A stretch of 44,524 bases of DNA from an uncultured Eubacterium sp. (GTDB lineage: Bacteria > Bacillota > Clostridia > Lachnospirales > Lachnospiraceae), in contig CAJOMD010000007.1 of assembly GCA_905235555.1 (NCBI GenBank), positions 1 to 44,524 on the forward strand, in the 5' to 3' direction. The position numbers were made by a program, and so were the translations under genes. Under the pieces are notes generated by a model that was not told where the DNA came from, did no database searches, and was given only the letters and a program-made list of their open reading frames with translations. Below, in pieces: positions 9,150 to 17,799 of the stretch (the stretch's first letter is position 1; each line of letters opens with the position of its first letter).

Positions 9150-10202
9150 TTATTTATAAAAGTTAATTATGCCGTCAATTCTTGAATTCATGTTTTCGAG
9201 TAGTGCATCGACGAGAGTGATTGCAACCATTGATTCGACAACCACGCAAGCTCTAGGGGCTATTACTGGGTCATGGCGGCCATGGATTTCTATTGAGACA
9301 TCTTTGCCGTTTTTGTCGGTAGTTTTTTGCTCCTGGGCGATAGATGGGGTTGGTTTAATGGCTGCAGTTAGTTTAATCTGTTTTCCATTGCTAATTCCGC
9401 CTAGTGTTCCTCCTGCACCTTCTTGGTTGTTTAAACTTCCAGTAGAAGTAGAAGCATCAAATCCAGAACCAATCTCTACACCTTTAACAGAACCAATGCT
9501 CATCACTGCTTTTGCAAGGTTAGCATCAAGTTTATCAAATACTGGTTCGCCTAATCCTGCAGGACAACCATCTACTATACATTCGATAGTTCCACCTACA
9601 GAATCTTTCTCTGAACGTTTCTCATTTATTAACTCGATAGCTTTATTGGCATATTCTTCGTTTGGCATATTAACTATATTATTTACTGAAAAATCAATTT
9701 CGCCCTCAGGAATAACAACAGAGCCAATTGATTTTGTAAAAGCATTAACTTTAATATCAAGCTGTGCCAAAATCTTTGATGCAACCGCACCAGCACAAAC
9801 TCTAGCTACAGTTTCTCTGCCTGATGAGCGTCCACCACCGCGATGATCTCTAAAACCATATTTGGCATCGTATGTAATGTCTGCATGTCCTGGTCTATAT
9901 ACATCTTTTAACTCATCGTATGCGTTTGAGTTTTGATCTTCGTTTTTAATAATCATTGAAATAGGAGTGCCAGTAGTTTTGCCCTCAAATATACCTGATA
10001 AAATCTCAACTTCATCAGATTCTTTTCTTTGAGTTGTAACCTCAGATTGACCAGGCTTTCTACGATCAAGGAAAGGTTGAATGTCTTTTTCAGACAACTC
10101 TAAACCGGCAGGGCAACCATCAATCACCACGCCTAAAGCGTTTCCATGAGATTCACCCCACGTTGTAATTTTAAATATTTTTCCAAATGTTGAACCAGCC
10201 AT
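9150..10202 (-). CDS. aroC: Chorismate synthase
   Basis: Last step of the shikimate pathway: EPSP to chorismate, needing reduced FMN. The start is MAGSTFGK (350 residues). An ATG four codons earlier overlaps the Shine-Dalgarno sequence itself (ATGGAGGTCTTTATG), so it is not the true start. Conserved signatures are GESHG near the N-terminus, the RRKPGQS region, GRSSGRETVARV, and the C-terminal KPTPSI and RHDPVIAPRA. It is monocistronic, with its own promoter and a shared terminator. Confidence 0.96.
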   Translation of the reverse strand: MAGSTFGKIFKITTWGESHGNALGVVIDGCPAGLELSEKDIQPFLDRRKPGQSEVTTQRKESDEVEILSGIFEGKTTGTPISMIIKNEDQNSNAYDELKDVYRPGHADITYDAKYGFRDHRGGGRSSGRETVARVCAGAVASKILAQLDIKVNAFTKSIGSVVIPEGEIDFSVNNIVNMPNEEYANKAIELINEKRSEKDSVGGTIECIVDGCPAGLGEPVFDKLDANLAKAVMSIGSVKGVEIGSGFDASTSTGSLNNQEGAGGTLGGISNGKQIKLTAAIKPTPSIAQEQKTTDKNGKDVSIEIHGRHDPVIAPRACVVVESMVAITLVDALLENMNSRIDGIINFYK

Positions 10203-10239
10203 AAAGACCTCCATATTATTATTTAAAATATATTATAAA

Positions 10240-10268
10240 ATTATAGCAATATAAAGAATTTATAGCAA
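10240..10268 (-). promoter_or_regulatory. Promoter for aroC
   Basis: On the minus strand TTGCTA (10268-10263) and TATAAT (10245-10240) are separated by 17 bp, and TGC precedes the -10 as an extended element. The spacing and direction suit aroC. Confidence 0.75.
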
Positions 10269-10284
10269 ATCAATCGTTCTAATT

Positions 10285-10313
10285 TTGATTTAATGTTTCA
10301 ACTGTACTATAAT
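10285..10313 (+). promoter_or_regulatory. Promoter for the Fn3-like secreted protein gene
   Basis: TTGATT (10285-10290), a 17-bp spacer and TATAAT (10308-10313). The predicted start near 10320 leaves a leader of about 85 nt before the ATG at 10406. Confidence 0.75.
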
Positions 10314-10405
10314 TACAAATTAGATATACGGAACAATTATTCTAATACTATTCTTATGTTCGTAAAATAATATAAGGGTATACAAAAGGAACGGAGGACA
10401 TAATA

Positions 10406-11584
10406 ATGAAGAAATTACTCACAAGTTTAATGGTATTAGCGATGGCACTAACAGTTATCACTTTTACACCAAATGCAGTACAGGCAAAGAGATTTAATCA
10501 GCATTTAACAGCTAATCTTAAATCGATAACTGTAAAGTGGAGCAACGTGAAAGGTGCTAACAAATATATTGTTTATAGGGCCAAAGTAAAAAGATACGAA
10601 GATACACCAAAGAAAAGTAAGTTTAAGAAAATTAAAACTGTTTACAAGAAAAAGTATACAGACAGAAAGGTAAAGAAAAATAAATACTATGCTTACTATG
10701 TTAAGGCAGTTAAGAATGGGAAAGTTATAAAAACTACATTTAACAAAGATTACATGGATTACAAATGCAAAGGTTTTGAGAGAGCGCAACTTCTAAATGC
10801 TGGTTATGGTGAAAACTATACAAACTCTTGCAAAAAACTATATCTTTACACAGATGTTGGATACAATGGTTATAGTCCAAAGAAAATCAAATATGTTTTC
10901 TACAGAAAAGTAAAAGGCACAAAGGGCAAGTTCAAGAAAATGTATTTGAAGAAGACAAAAGATGGCGTTTACTACGATAATACTGTAAAGGCTGGAAAGA
11001 CATACCAGTACAAATGTAAAGCATACATTAAAAAGGGCAAGAAAAAGTATTACTCTAAAATGTCAAAAATGGTTGAGATTCCTGCAGTAAACTTCCATGC
11101 GACTTATAAGATAGAATCGCTTACTAAATCTGGAATTTATGATAAAAAAGAACTAGAAGCTATCTTTAAAATAACTAAGGGTGATAAATATGATGGAACA
11201 ACAGTATTTTTGAATAAGGTATCAGATGATATAGACGATGGATATTATTGTTATGAAAAGAAAGACGCACCAGAGACAGATCAGCACAGATATTCATTCC
11301 AGTTGACTCAGTACAGTACGGATGGTAATACTTGGTCAAACATCCCAAATAAAGGTGTTGAATTATCTTCTACAAAACCTTTATATCTAAAAGCAAAAAT
11401 TGCAATTACTAAAGATTCTAAGGAAACTTCAATTACTTTTGCTGGAAGTGACACAAAGTATTATTGTTCAATAATTAAATCATATGGATACCTGTTAAAA
11501 TACTACGGACCAGGAATAGGCGAAGGATTTGCTAACTTCGACCTTATCAAAGGAACAGGTTCATCTTACCAAGAGTGGGATTAA
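10406..11584 (+). CDS. Secreted Lys/Tyr-rich protein with Fn3-like domains
   Basis: A 392-residue exported protein of unknown function. A signal peptide spans about 1-28 (MKKLLTS, a hydrophobic core, then VQA as probable cleavage site). Two Fn3-like domains follow: about 33-115 (SITVKWSNVKGANKYIVYR, then KYYAYYVKAVKNGK) and about 140-228 (YVFYRKVKGTKGKFKK). The last 160 residues match nothing I recognise. Lys and Tyr are strongly enriched in the Fn3-like part, suggesting a basic surface protein that may bind the cell wall or an anionic polymer. No LPXTG or SLH anchor is visible. GGAGG precedes the ATG, and tgt begins 32 bases downstream from its own promoter. Confidence 0.75.
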   Translation: MKKLLTSLMVLAMALTVITFTPNAVQAKRFNQHLTANLKSITVKWSNVKGANKYIVYRAKVKRYEDTPKKSKFKKIKTVYKKKYTDRKVKKNKYYAYYVKAVKNGKVIKTTFNKDYMDYKCKGFERAQLLNAGYGENYTNSCKKLYLYTDVGYNGYSPKKIKYVFYRKVKGTKGKFKKMYLKKTKDGVYYDNTVKAGKTYQYKCKAYIKKGKKKYYSKMSKMVEIPAVNFHATYKIESLTKSGIYDKKELEAIFKITKGDKYDGTTVFLNKVSDDIDDGYYCYEKKDAPETDQHRYSFQLTQYSTDGNTWSNIPNKGVELSSTKPLYLKAKIAITKDSKETSITFAGSDTKYYCSIIKSYGYLLKYYGPGIGEGFANFDLIKGTGSSYQEWD

Positions 11585-11609
11585 CATAAACATAAAATAA
11601 TGATATAAT
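11581..11609 (+). promoter_or_regulatory. Promoter for tgt, predicting a leaderless mRNA
   Basis: TTAACA (11581-11586), a 17-bp spacer and TATAAT (11604-11609). The ATG of tgt is at 11617, seven bases after the -10 and therefore at the expected transcription start. The -35 box overlaps the stop codon of the upstream gene. Confidence 0.75.
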
Positions 11610-11616
11610 CATTGCT

Positions 11617-12753
11617 ATGTTTAAGATATTAAATAAAGATGGCAATGCCAAAAGAGGAGAATTTCATACAGTTCACGGAGTGATTCAAACACCAGTGTTC
11701 ATGAACGTGGGGACAGCCGCCGCTATTAAGGGGGCTGTTTCTACTGTTGATTTAAAAGAAATTGGCTGTCAGGTTCAGCTGTCTAACACATATCATTTGC
11801 ACGTGCGCCCAGGTGATGATGTCGTCAAAGACCTTGGCGGACTACACAAGTTTATGAATTGGGATAGACCTATTCTTACTGATTCTGGTGGATTTCAGGT
11901 ATTCTCTTTGGCGGAGCTTCGCAAAATAAAAGAAGAGGGTGTTCATTTTCACTCGCATGTGGATGGCCGTAAAATTTTTATGGGACCAGAGGAGAGTATG
12001 CAAATACAATCAAACCTTGCATCTACCATAGCCATGGCCTTTGACGAGTGCCCATCCAGTGTAGCGGAAAAGTCATACATTAGAGAGTCAGTTAATAGAA
12101 CAACTAGGTGGCTAGAGCGCTGCAAAAAAGAAATGGCTAGACTAAACTCTCTAGATGATACAATAAATAAAGAGCAACTTTTATTTGGTATTAACCAAGG
12201 TGGAGTTTATGATGATATTCGAGTTGAGCATGCTAAGCAGATAGCAGATTTAGAACTCCCGGGTTATGCTATCGGTGGTCTGGCTGTTGGAGAGACTCAC
12301 GAGGAGATGTATCGCATTCTAGAGGCAGTGGAACCACATCTTCCAAGTGACAAACCTATTTATTTGATGGGAGTGGGTACACCAGCTAATATTCTAGAGG
12401 CAGTGGAGCGAGGTGTTGATTTCTTTGACTGTGTATACCCATCTAGAAATGGACGTCATGCTCATGTTTACACTAATCATGGAAAGATGAATCTACTAAA
12501 TGAGAAGTTTAAATTAGATGATAGACCGATAGAGGAAGGATGTCAGTGTCCAGCTTGCCGTGACTATTCCAGAGCTTATATTAGACATTTGATTAAGGCT
12601 AAAGAGATGCTTGGAATGAGGCTTTGTGTGCTTCATAACCTTTATTTTTACAACAAAATGATGGAAGAGATAAGAGAAGCAATAGCAAATAATTATTTTG
12701 GGGAATATAAGAAGAATAAATTAGCGGGATTCGCGGCAAACGGAGAAAATTAG
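11617..12753 (+). CDS. tgt: tRNA-guanine transglycosylase (queuosine pathway)
   Basis: Exchanges guanine 34 in GUN-anticodon tRNAs for the queuosine precursor preQ1. The 378-residue length is normal. Visible are TPVFMNVGTAAAIKG, the nucleophile region TDSGGFQVFSLA, GGLAVGE, and the zinc site CQCPACRDY with a later CVLHNL. Conservation begins at residue 2-3, so the ATG at 11617 is right even though no Shine-Dalgarno sequence precedes it. Its promoter lies so close that the mRNA should begin at the start codon. The neighbour yajC is the usual Clostridia partner, though here yajC also has its own promoter. Confidence 0.96.
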   Translation: MFKILNKDGNAKRGEFHTVHGVIQTPVFMNVGTAAAIKGAVSTVDLKEIGCQVQLSNTYHLHVRPGDDVVKDLGGLHKFMNWDRPILTDSGGFQVFSLAELRKIKEEGVHFHSHVDGRKIFMGPEESMQIQSNLASTIAMAFDECPSSVAEKSYIRESVNRTTRWLERCKKEMARLNSLDDTINKEQLLFGINQGGVYDDIRVEHAKQIADLELPGYAIGGLAVGETHEEMYRILEAVEPHLPSDKPIYLMGVGTPANILEAVERGVDFFDCVYPSRNGRHAHVYTNHGKMNLLNEKFKLDDRPIEEGCQCPACRDYSRAYIRHLIKAKEMLGMRLCVLHNLYFYNKMMEEIREAIANNYFGEYKKNKLAGFAANGEN

Positions 12754-12760
12754 AAAGCCC

Positions 12761-12789
12761 TTGAAAATAGTAGTCAAATACTTTATTAT
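12761..12789 (+). promoter_or_regulatory. Promoter for yajC
   Basis: TTGAAA (12761-12766), a 17-bp spacer and TATTAT (12784-12789) in the 78-bp gap after tgt. yajC can therefore be expressed independently of tgt. Confidence 0.65.
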
Positions 12790-12831
12790 ATAAACAATTG
12801 ATTATAAAATAAACCTAGGAGGATTTTACAT

Positions 12832-13140
12832 ATGTTATTAGCAGCAAAAGCCGCAAGTGGATTTGGTAATATGTGGATGATAATTTTGTACGTCGTCGTC
12901 ATTGTCGGAGCAATGTACTTTTTGTTGATCAGACCTCAGAAGAAGAATGAAAAGAAACAAAAAGACTTACTCAGTAATATTGAAGTGGGCGATAGCGTAC
13001 TTACTTCGAGTGGATTTTACGGAATGATTATCGATGTTCAAGATGATACGGTAATAGTAGAATTCGGTGGCAATAAAAATTGTCGGATACCAATGCAGAA
13101 ACAAGCTATCGTAGACGTAGAAAAACCTACTGAAGAATAA
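12832..13140 (+). CDS. yajC: YajC, preprotein translocase accessory subunit
   Basis: A 102-residue single-pass membrane protein that accompanies SecDF/SecYEG. The transmembrane segment is at about 15-35 (MWMIILYVVVIVGAMYFLLI), followed by the family signature RPQKKNEKKQKDLL and GDSVLTSSGFYGMI. The start is supported by CTAGGAGGA. secD and secF do not follow, since a terminator comes directly after it. The short alanine-rich stretch before the membrane segment is usual. Confidence 0.93.
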   Translation: MLLAAKAASGFGNMWMIILYVVVIVGAMYFLLIRPQKKNEKKQKDLLSNIEVGDSVLTSSGFYGMIIDVQDDTVIVEFGGNKNCRIPMQKQAIVDVEKPTEE

Positions 13141-13159
13141 GTCAAAATGTTTTTAATTC

Positions 13160-13195
13160 ACAGCTATCAGATGAGATCTGGTGGCTGTTTTTTTA
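13160..13195 (+). terminator. Rho-independent terminator after yajC
   Basis: A 13-bp stem, ACAGCTATCAGAT paired with ATCTGGTGGCTGT (two G-U pairs), with a GAG loop and a run of seven T residues. Twenty bases after the stop codon. Confidence 0.9.
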
Positions 13196-13218
13196 TTCTT
13201 AAATAGCATATCTAGTCA

Positions 13219-13246
13219 TTGAATTTGACCTTATTTATGGTATAAT
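13219..13246 (+). promoter_or_regulatory. Promoter for the leuB-ilvD-ilvB-serC-serA operon
   Basis: TTGAAT (13219-13224), a 16-bp spacer and TATAAT (13241-13246) preceded by TGG, an extended -10. The leader is only about 50 nt long and shows no T-box, leader peptide or attenuator hairpin, so end-product control would have to act by a repressor or CodY-like factor not visible here. Confidence 0.75.
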
Positions 13247-13304
13247 TTTAAAGATAATGCGTAACTTTTTATAAAGTAGAATCGCAAACAGAAAGAGGGA
13301 TAAA

Positions 13305-14387
13305 ATGAACTATAATATTGCAACTATTCCAGGAGACGGAATAGGTCCAGAAATAATGAAAGAAGCTATTAAAGTGCTAGATAAAGTGGGCGAGAAATTT
13401 GGTCATACTTTTAACTACACAGAAGTGGATATGGGCGGTGTTTCTATAGATAAGCACGGTGTACCTTTGACTGATGAGGCATTAGCTACGGCCAAAGAAA
13501 ACGATGCAGTTTTGCTAGGCGCTGTAGGCGGAATAGTTGGTAAGGATAGTTGGTATGATTTAGCGCCAAACTTAAGGCCAGAGGCAGGATTACTTGCTAT
13601 TAGAAAAGGGCTTGGACTTTTTGCTAACCTAAGACCAGCATATCTCTACAAAGAACTTAAAGGTGCTTGTCCTTTGAAGGAGTCGGTAGCTGATAAGGGA
13701 TTTGATATGATTATCGTCCGTGAGCTTACTGGTGGCCTTTACTTTGGCGAGAAAGAGACGAAAGAAGTGGACGGAGTGATGACAGCTAAAGACACTTTAG
13801 TCTACAACGAAAACGAGATTAGGCGAATTGCAATTAAGGCTTTTGAGATTGCGATGAAGAGAAATAAAAAAGTGATTAGCGTGGATAAGTCAAACGTGCT
13901 TGATTCATCTAGACTATGGGACAAAGTAGTAAATGAAGTAGCTAAGGATTATCCAGAAGTAGAATTAGAACATATGCTAGTTGATACCGCCGCTATGCAG
14001 TTGGTAAAGGACCCAGCACAGTTTGACGTGGTAGTCACAGAGAATATGTTTGGTGACATTTTATCTGATGAGGCAAGTATGATTACAGGATCCATTGGTA
14101 TGTTATCATCAGCTTCCTTAAGAGAAGACAAATTTGGATTATACGAGCCTAGTCATGGAGCAGCACCTGATATTGCTGGAACAGACAAAGCAAACCCAAT
14201 TGCCATAATTTTAAGCGCAGCTTTGATGCTAATGTACTCCTTTGACTTGGATGAAGAAGCCGAAGTAGTATTGAAGGCAGTGGAAAAAGTATTAGAAGAT
14301 GGTATTAGAACAATTGATATTCACTCAGAAGGAATGACATTGGTTGGTTGTAAACAGATGGGTGATGAGATTGTAAGTAGAATATAA
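13305..14387 (+). CDS. leuB: 3-isopropylmalate dehydrogenase
   Basis: Oxidative decarboxylation of 3-isopropylmalate in leucine synthesis, NAD-dependent. At 360 residues it is a typical LeuB. Motifs: GDGIGPEIM at the N-terminus, NLRP, the VRELTGGLYFG segment, KSNVLDSSRLW and the MFGDILSDEASM metal/substrate segment, with EPSHGAAPDIAG for cofactor binding. GAAAGAGGG precedes the start. It leads a five-gene operon, but leuA, leuC and leuD are absent from the window, so the leucine pathway is split between loci. Confidence 0.96.
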   Translation: MNYNIATIPGDGIGPEIMKEAIKVLDKVGEKFGHTFNYTEVDMGGVSIDKHGVPLTDEALATAKENDAVLLGAVGGIVGKDSWYDLAPNLRPEAGLLAIRKGLGLFANLRPAYLYKELKGACPLKESVADKGFDMIIVRELTGGLYFGEKETKEVDGVMTAKDTLVYNENEIRRIAIKAFEIAMKRNKKVISVDKSNVLDSSRLWDKVVNEVAKDYPEVELEHMLVDTAAMQLVKDPAQFDVVVTENMFGDILSDEASMITGSIGMLSSASLREDKFGLYEPSHGAAPDIAGTDKANPIAIILSAALMLMYSFDLDEEAEVVLKAVEKVLEDGIRTIDIHSEGMTLVGCKQMGDEIVSRI

Positions 14388-14399
14388 GGAGGACCAATT

Positions 14400-16067
14400 A
14401 TGAAAAGCGATGCAGTAAAACAAGGGATGCAGACAGCACCTCAAAGATCATTGTTTAATGCACTTGGTCTAACAGAAGAAGAATTGAAGAAACCATTGGT
14501 TGGTATTGTATGCTCATACAATGAGATAGTACCAGGCCATATGAATTTGGATAAAATAGCAGAAGCCGTAAAGATGGGCGTTGCTATGGCAGGTGGAACA
14601 CCTATTGAGTTCCCGGCTATCGCAGTTTGTGATGGTATTGCTATGGGACATATCGGAATGAAGTACTCACTCGTTACTAGAGATTTGATTGCAGACTCTA
14701 CAGAGTGTATGGCTTTGGCTCATCAGTTTGATGCGCTCGTTATGATTCCTAACTGCGACAAAAATGTACCAGGACTTTTGATGGCAGCTGCTAGAGTAAA
14801 TGTTCCTACAGTATTTGTTTCAGGTGGTCCTATGATGGCTGGACATGTTATGGGACAAAAAAGAAGTCTTTCGTCTATGTTTGAGGCTGTGGGCTCACAT
14901 GCTGCAGGCAAGATGACAGATGAGCAGGTACAGGAATTCGTTGAGAAAGTTTGTCCTACATGTGGTTCATGTTCAGGAATGTACACTGCAAACTCAATGA
15001 ACTGTTTGACTGAGGCTCTTGGAATGGGACTCAAAGGAAACGGAACTATTCCAGCTGTCTACTCAGAAAGAATTAAGCTGGCTAAACATGCAGGTATGGC
15101 TGTTATGGATATGCTAGAAAAAGATATTAGACCTAGAGACATCATGACAAAAGACGCCATCTTAAATGCGCTAACTGTTGATATGGCACTTGGCTGTTCA
15201 ACAAACAGTATGCTTCACCTTCCAGCTATCGCACACGAGATTGGTTTTGACTTTGACATTGGTTTTGCAAATGAAATCAGTGAGAAGACGCCTAACCTTT
15301 GTCATTTAGCACCAGCTGGTCCTACATATATGGAAGACCTAAATGAAGCTGGCGGTGTTTGGGCAGTTATGAAAGAGTTGTCAGATCTTGGCTTGCTAAA
15401 TACAGACTGTATGACAGTAACTGGAAAGACTGTGGGCGAGAACATTAAAGATTGTATGAATAAAAACGAAGAAGTTATCAGACCTACTGATAATCCGTAT
15501 ACAAAGACTGGTGGACTTGCAGTACTTAAAGGTAACTTGGCACCAGATGGTTCTGTGGTTAAGCGCTCAGCCGTTAAGGAAGAGATGCTAGTACACGAAG
15601 GACCAGCCAGAGTCTTTGACTCAGAAGAAGATGCTATTGCAGCTATTAAGGGTGGAAAGATTAACCCTGGAGATGTGGTAGTAATCAGATACGAGGGACC
15701 AAAGGGTGGTCCTGGTATGAGAGAGATGCTAAATCCTACTTCAGCCATTGCTGGAATGGGCTTAGACGATACAGTTGCTCTAATCACAGACGGTAGATTC
15801 TCAGGAGCATCAAGAGGTGCGTCCATCGGACATATTTCTCCTGAAGCTGCTGTAGGCGGACCTATCGCATTGGTTGAGGAAGGCGACATTATTAAAATCA
15901 ATATTCCTGAATACACACTGGACGTAGCCGTCAGTGACGACGTATTAGAAGAGCGTCGTAAAAAATGGACACCTAAGGAACCTAATGTTAAAACAGGTTA
16001 CTTAGACAGATACAGAAAGATGGTTACAAGTGGTGCTAAGGGAGCAATCCTAGAGATTAAAGAATAA
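14400..16067 (+). CDS. ilvD: Dihydroxy-acid dehydratase
   Basis: Fe-S dehydratase forming the 2-keto acids of valine and isoleucine. The 555-residue length is standard. The iron-sulfur Cys residues are visible in NCDKNVPG and [18 protein letters not shown], and the substrate region in [18 protein letters not shown] precedes the start 12 bases after leuB. With leuB and ilvB it supplies the central steps of branched-chain amino acid synthesis. Confidence 0.97.
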   Translation: MKSDAVKQGMQTAPQRSLFNALGLTEEELKKPLVGIVCSYNEIVPGHMNLDKIAEAVKMGVAMAGGTPIEFPAIAVCDGIAMGHIGMKYSLVTRDLIADSTECMALAHQFDALVMIPNCDKNVPGLLMAAARVNVPTVFVSGGPMMAGHVMGQKRSLSSMFEAVGSHAAGKMTDEQVQEFVEKVCPTCGSCSGMYTANSMNCLTEALGMGLKGNGTIPAVYSERIKLAKHAGMAVMDMLEKDIRPRDIMTKDAILNALTVDMALGCSTNSMLHLPAIAHEIGFDFDIGFANEISEKTPNLCHLAPAGPTYMEDLNEAGGVWAVMKELSDLGLLNTDCMTVTGKTVGENIKDCMNKNEEVIRPTDNPYTKTGGLAVLKGNLAPDGSVVKRSAVKEEMLVHEGPARVFDSEEDAIAAIKGGKINPGDVVVIRYEGPKGGPGMREMLNPTSAIAGMGLDDTVALITDGRFSGASRGASIGHISPEAAVGGPIALVEEGDIIKINIPEYTLDVAVSDDVLEERRKKWTPKEPNVKTGYLDRYRKMVTSGAKGAILEIKE

Positions 16068-16103
16068 GCGCCCGAGGCAAAGAAGAAATAAAGGAGTGAT
16101 AAT

Positions 16104-17774
16104 ATGTTACTTAATGGTTCAGAAATAGTAGTTGAATGTTTAAAAGAACAAGGTGTGGATACAGTATTTGGATATCCAGGAGGAACAATCCTAAATATTT
16201 ATGATGCCATCTACAAAGAAGATAAGATTAACCACTATCTCGTTTCACATGAACAAGGTGCTGCACATGCTGCAGATGGTTATGCAAGAAGCACAGGTAA
16301 AGTTGGTGTTTGTTTTGCAACATCAGGTCCTGGTGCTACAAACTTAGTTACAGGTATTGCTACAGCATACATGGATTCAGTTCCACTAGTTGCAATTACA
16401 GCAAACGTTGCTAAGTCTGGTCTTGGTAAGGATTCTTTCCAAGAGATTGATATTGTAGGTGTGACAATGCCTATCACAAAACATAACTATATTGTAAAAG
16501 AAATAGAAGATTTGGCAGACACTATTCGTGACGCATTTAGAATTGCAAAGTCCGGAAGACCTGGCCCAGTACTAGTTGATATCACAAAAGATGTTACAGC
16601 AAACAAGTTTGAGTTTGAAAGTAAAAAGCCTGAAAAGATTGAACGTGTTTCAGACACTATTAGTGACGATGATATTGAGACAGTATGCGATATGATAGAA
16701 GCATCTAAGAAACCTTTCGTATTAGTTGGTGGCGGTGCTACTATATCTGAGGCAGATGCAGAAGTGAGAGAATTTGTAGAAAAGATTAACGCTCCTGTAT
16801 GCGACACTTTGATGGGTAAAGGTGTAATCAATGGAAACCATCCGCTTTACACTGGTATGATTGGTATGCACGGTACAAAGACATCAAACTACGGCGTAAG
16901 TGATAGTGATTTGCTTATCGTTATCGGTGCAAGATTTAGTGATCGTGTTACTGGTAATGCAAAGAAGTTTGCTACAAACGCTAGCATAGTTCATATTGAT
17001 GTTGATCCATCAGAAATAAACAAAAACGTAAGAGCTGACGCTAGTATTATTGGCGATGTTAAGGAAGTTATGTCACGCCTAAACAAAGTAGTTAACAAAA
17101 AAGATAATTCAGACTGGGTTAAAGAAATAGGTAATCTTAAAGAAAAATATCCTTTGCCTGTAGATAGAGGAGACTTGAACGGTCCATCTATTATTGATGC
17201 TATCTATGAAGAGACTAAAGGTGATGCTATTATCACCACAGACGTTGGACAGCATCAGATGTGGGCTGCTCAGTACTACAACTTCAAAGAGTCTAGACAG
17301 CTTATCACATCAGGTGGCTTAGGAACTATGGGTTACGGTGTTGGCGCTTGTATAGGTGCTAAGATGGGCAACAAAGACAAAGTTTGTATTAACATAGCAG
17401 GTGATGGATGTTTCAGAATGAACATGAATGAGATTGCTACAGCTACAAGATACAACATTCCTATAATTCAAGTGGTTATTAACAACCACGTTCTTGGAAT
17501 GGTTCGTCAGTGGCAGACATTGTTCTACGGCGAGAGATACTCAGCTACAGTGCTAGATGATGAGGTGGATTTCGTCAAAGTAGCAGAGGGTCTTGGAGCA
17601 AAAGCATATAAGATTTCAACTATCGATGAGTTCAGAGATGCTATCAAAGAAGCTATTGAGTTAAATATTCCATGTGTACTAGAATGCGATATCCATAAGG
17701 ATGATAAGGTATTCCCAATGGTTCCAGCAGGAAAACCAATTATGGACGTATTTGATGCAGATGATTTAGATTAA
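16104..17774 (+). CDS. ilvB: Acetolactate synthase, large (catalytic) subunit
   Basis: ThDP- and FAD-dependent first common step of branched-chain synthesis. The 556-residue protein has the N-terminal catalytic Glu region (VFGYPGGTILNIYDAIY, then SHEQGAAHAADGYAR), the central FAD/DHS-like domain, and the C-terminal ThDP motif GDGCFRMNMNEIATA. The biosynthetic regulatory subunit gene ilvN/ilvH, often adjacent, is missing; serC follows after 25 bases. Either ilvN is elsewhere or this enzyme works without it. AAAGGAG supports the start. Confidence 0.95.
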   Translation: MLLNGSEIVVECLKEQGVDTVFGYPGGTILNIYDAIYKEDKINHYLVSHEQGAAHAADGYARSTGKVGVCFATSGPGATNLVTGIATAYMDSVPLVAITANVAKSGLGKDSFQEIDIVGVTMPITKHNYIVKEIEDLADTIRDAFRIAKSGRPGPVLVDITKDVTANKFEFESKKPEKIERVSDTISDDDIETVCDMIEASKKPFVLVGGGATISEADAEVREFVEKINAPVCDTLMGKGVINGNHPLYTGMIGMHGTKTSNYGVSDSDLLIVIGARFSDRVTGNAKKFATNASIVHIDVDPSEINKNVRADASIIGDVKEVMSRLNKVVNKKDNSDWVKEIGNLKEKYPLPVDRGDLNGPSIIDAIYEETKGDAIITTDVGQHQMWAAQYYNFKESRQLITSGGLGTMGYGVGACIGAKMGNKDKVCINIAGDGCFRMNMNEIATATRYNIPIIQVVINNHVLGMVRQWQTLFYGERYSATVLDDEVDFVKVAEGLGAKAYKISTIDEFRDAIKEAIELNIPCVLECDIHKDDKVFPMVPAGKPIMDVFDADDLD

Positions 17775-17799
17775 TTAAAGATATTGGAGGAAACATAAA

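Noticed and set aside
9169-9846. Long plus-strand open frame opposite aroC
   Set aside because: It is the mirror of a well-conserved aroC frame, has no ribosome binding site and no recognisable protein features.
13225-13246. TTGACC as the -35 box of the leuB promoter
   Set aside because: It is only 10 bp from the -10 box; TTGAAT at 13219 with a 16-bp spacer and an extended -10 is the better reading.
14723-15034. Minus-strand open frame within ilvD
   Set aside because: Fully covered by the conserved ilvD reading frame; no independent start signal or domain.
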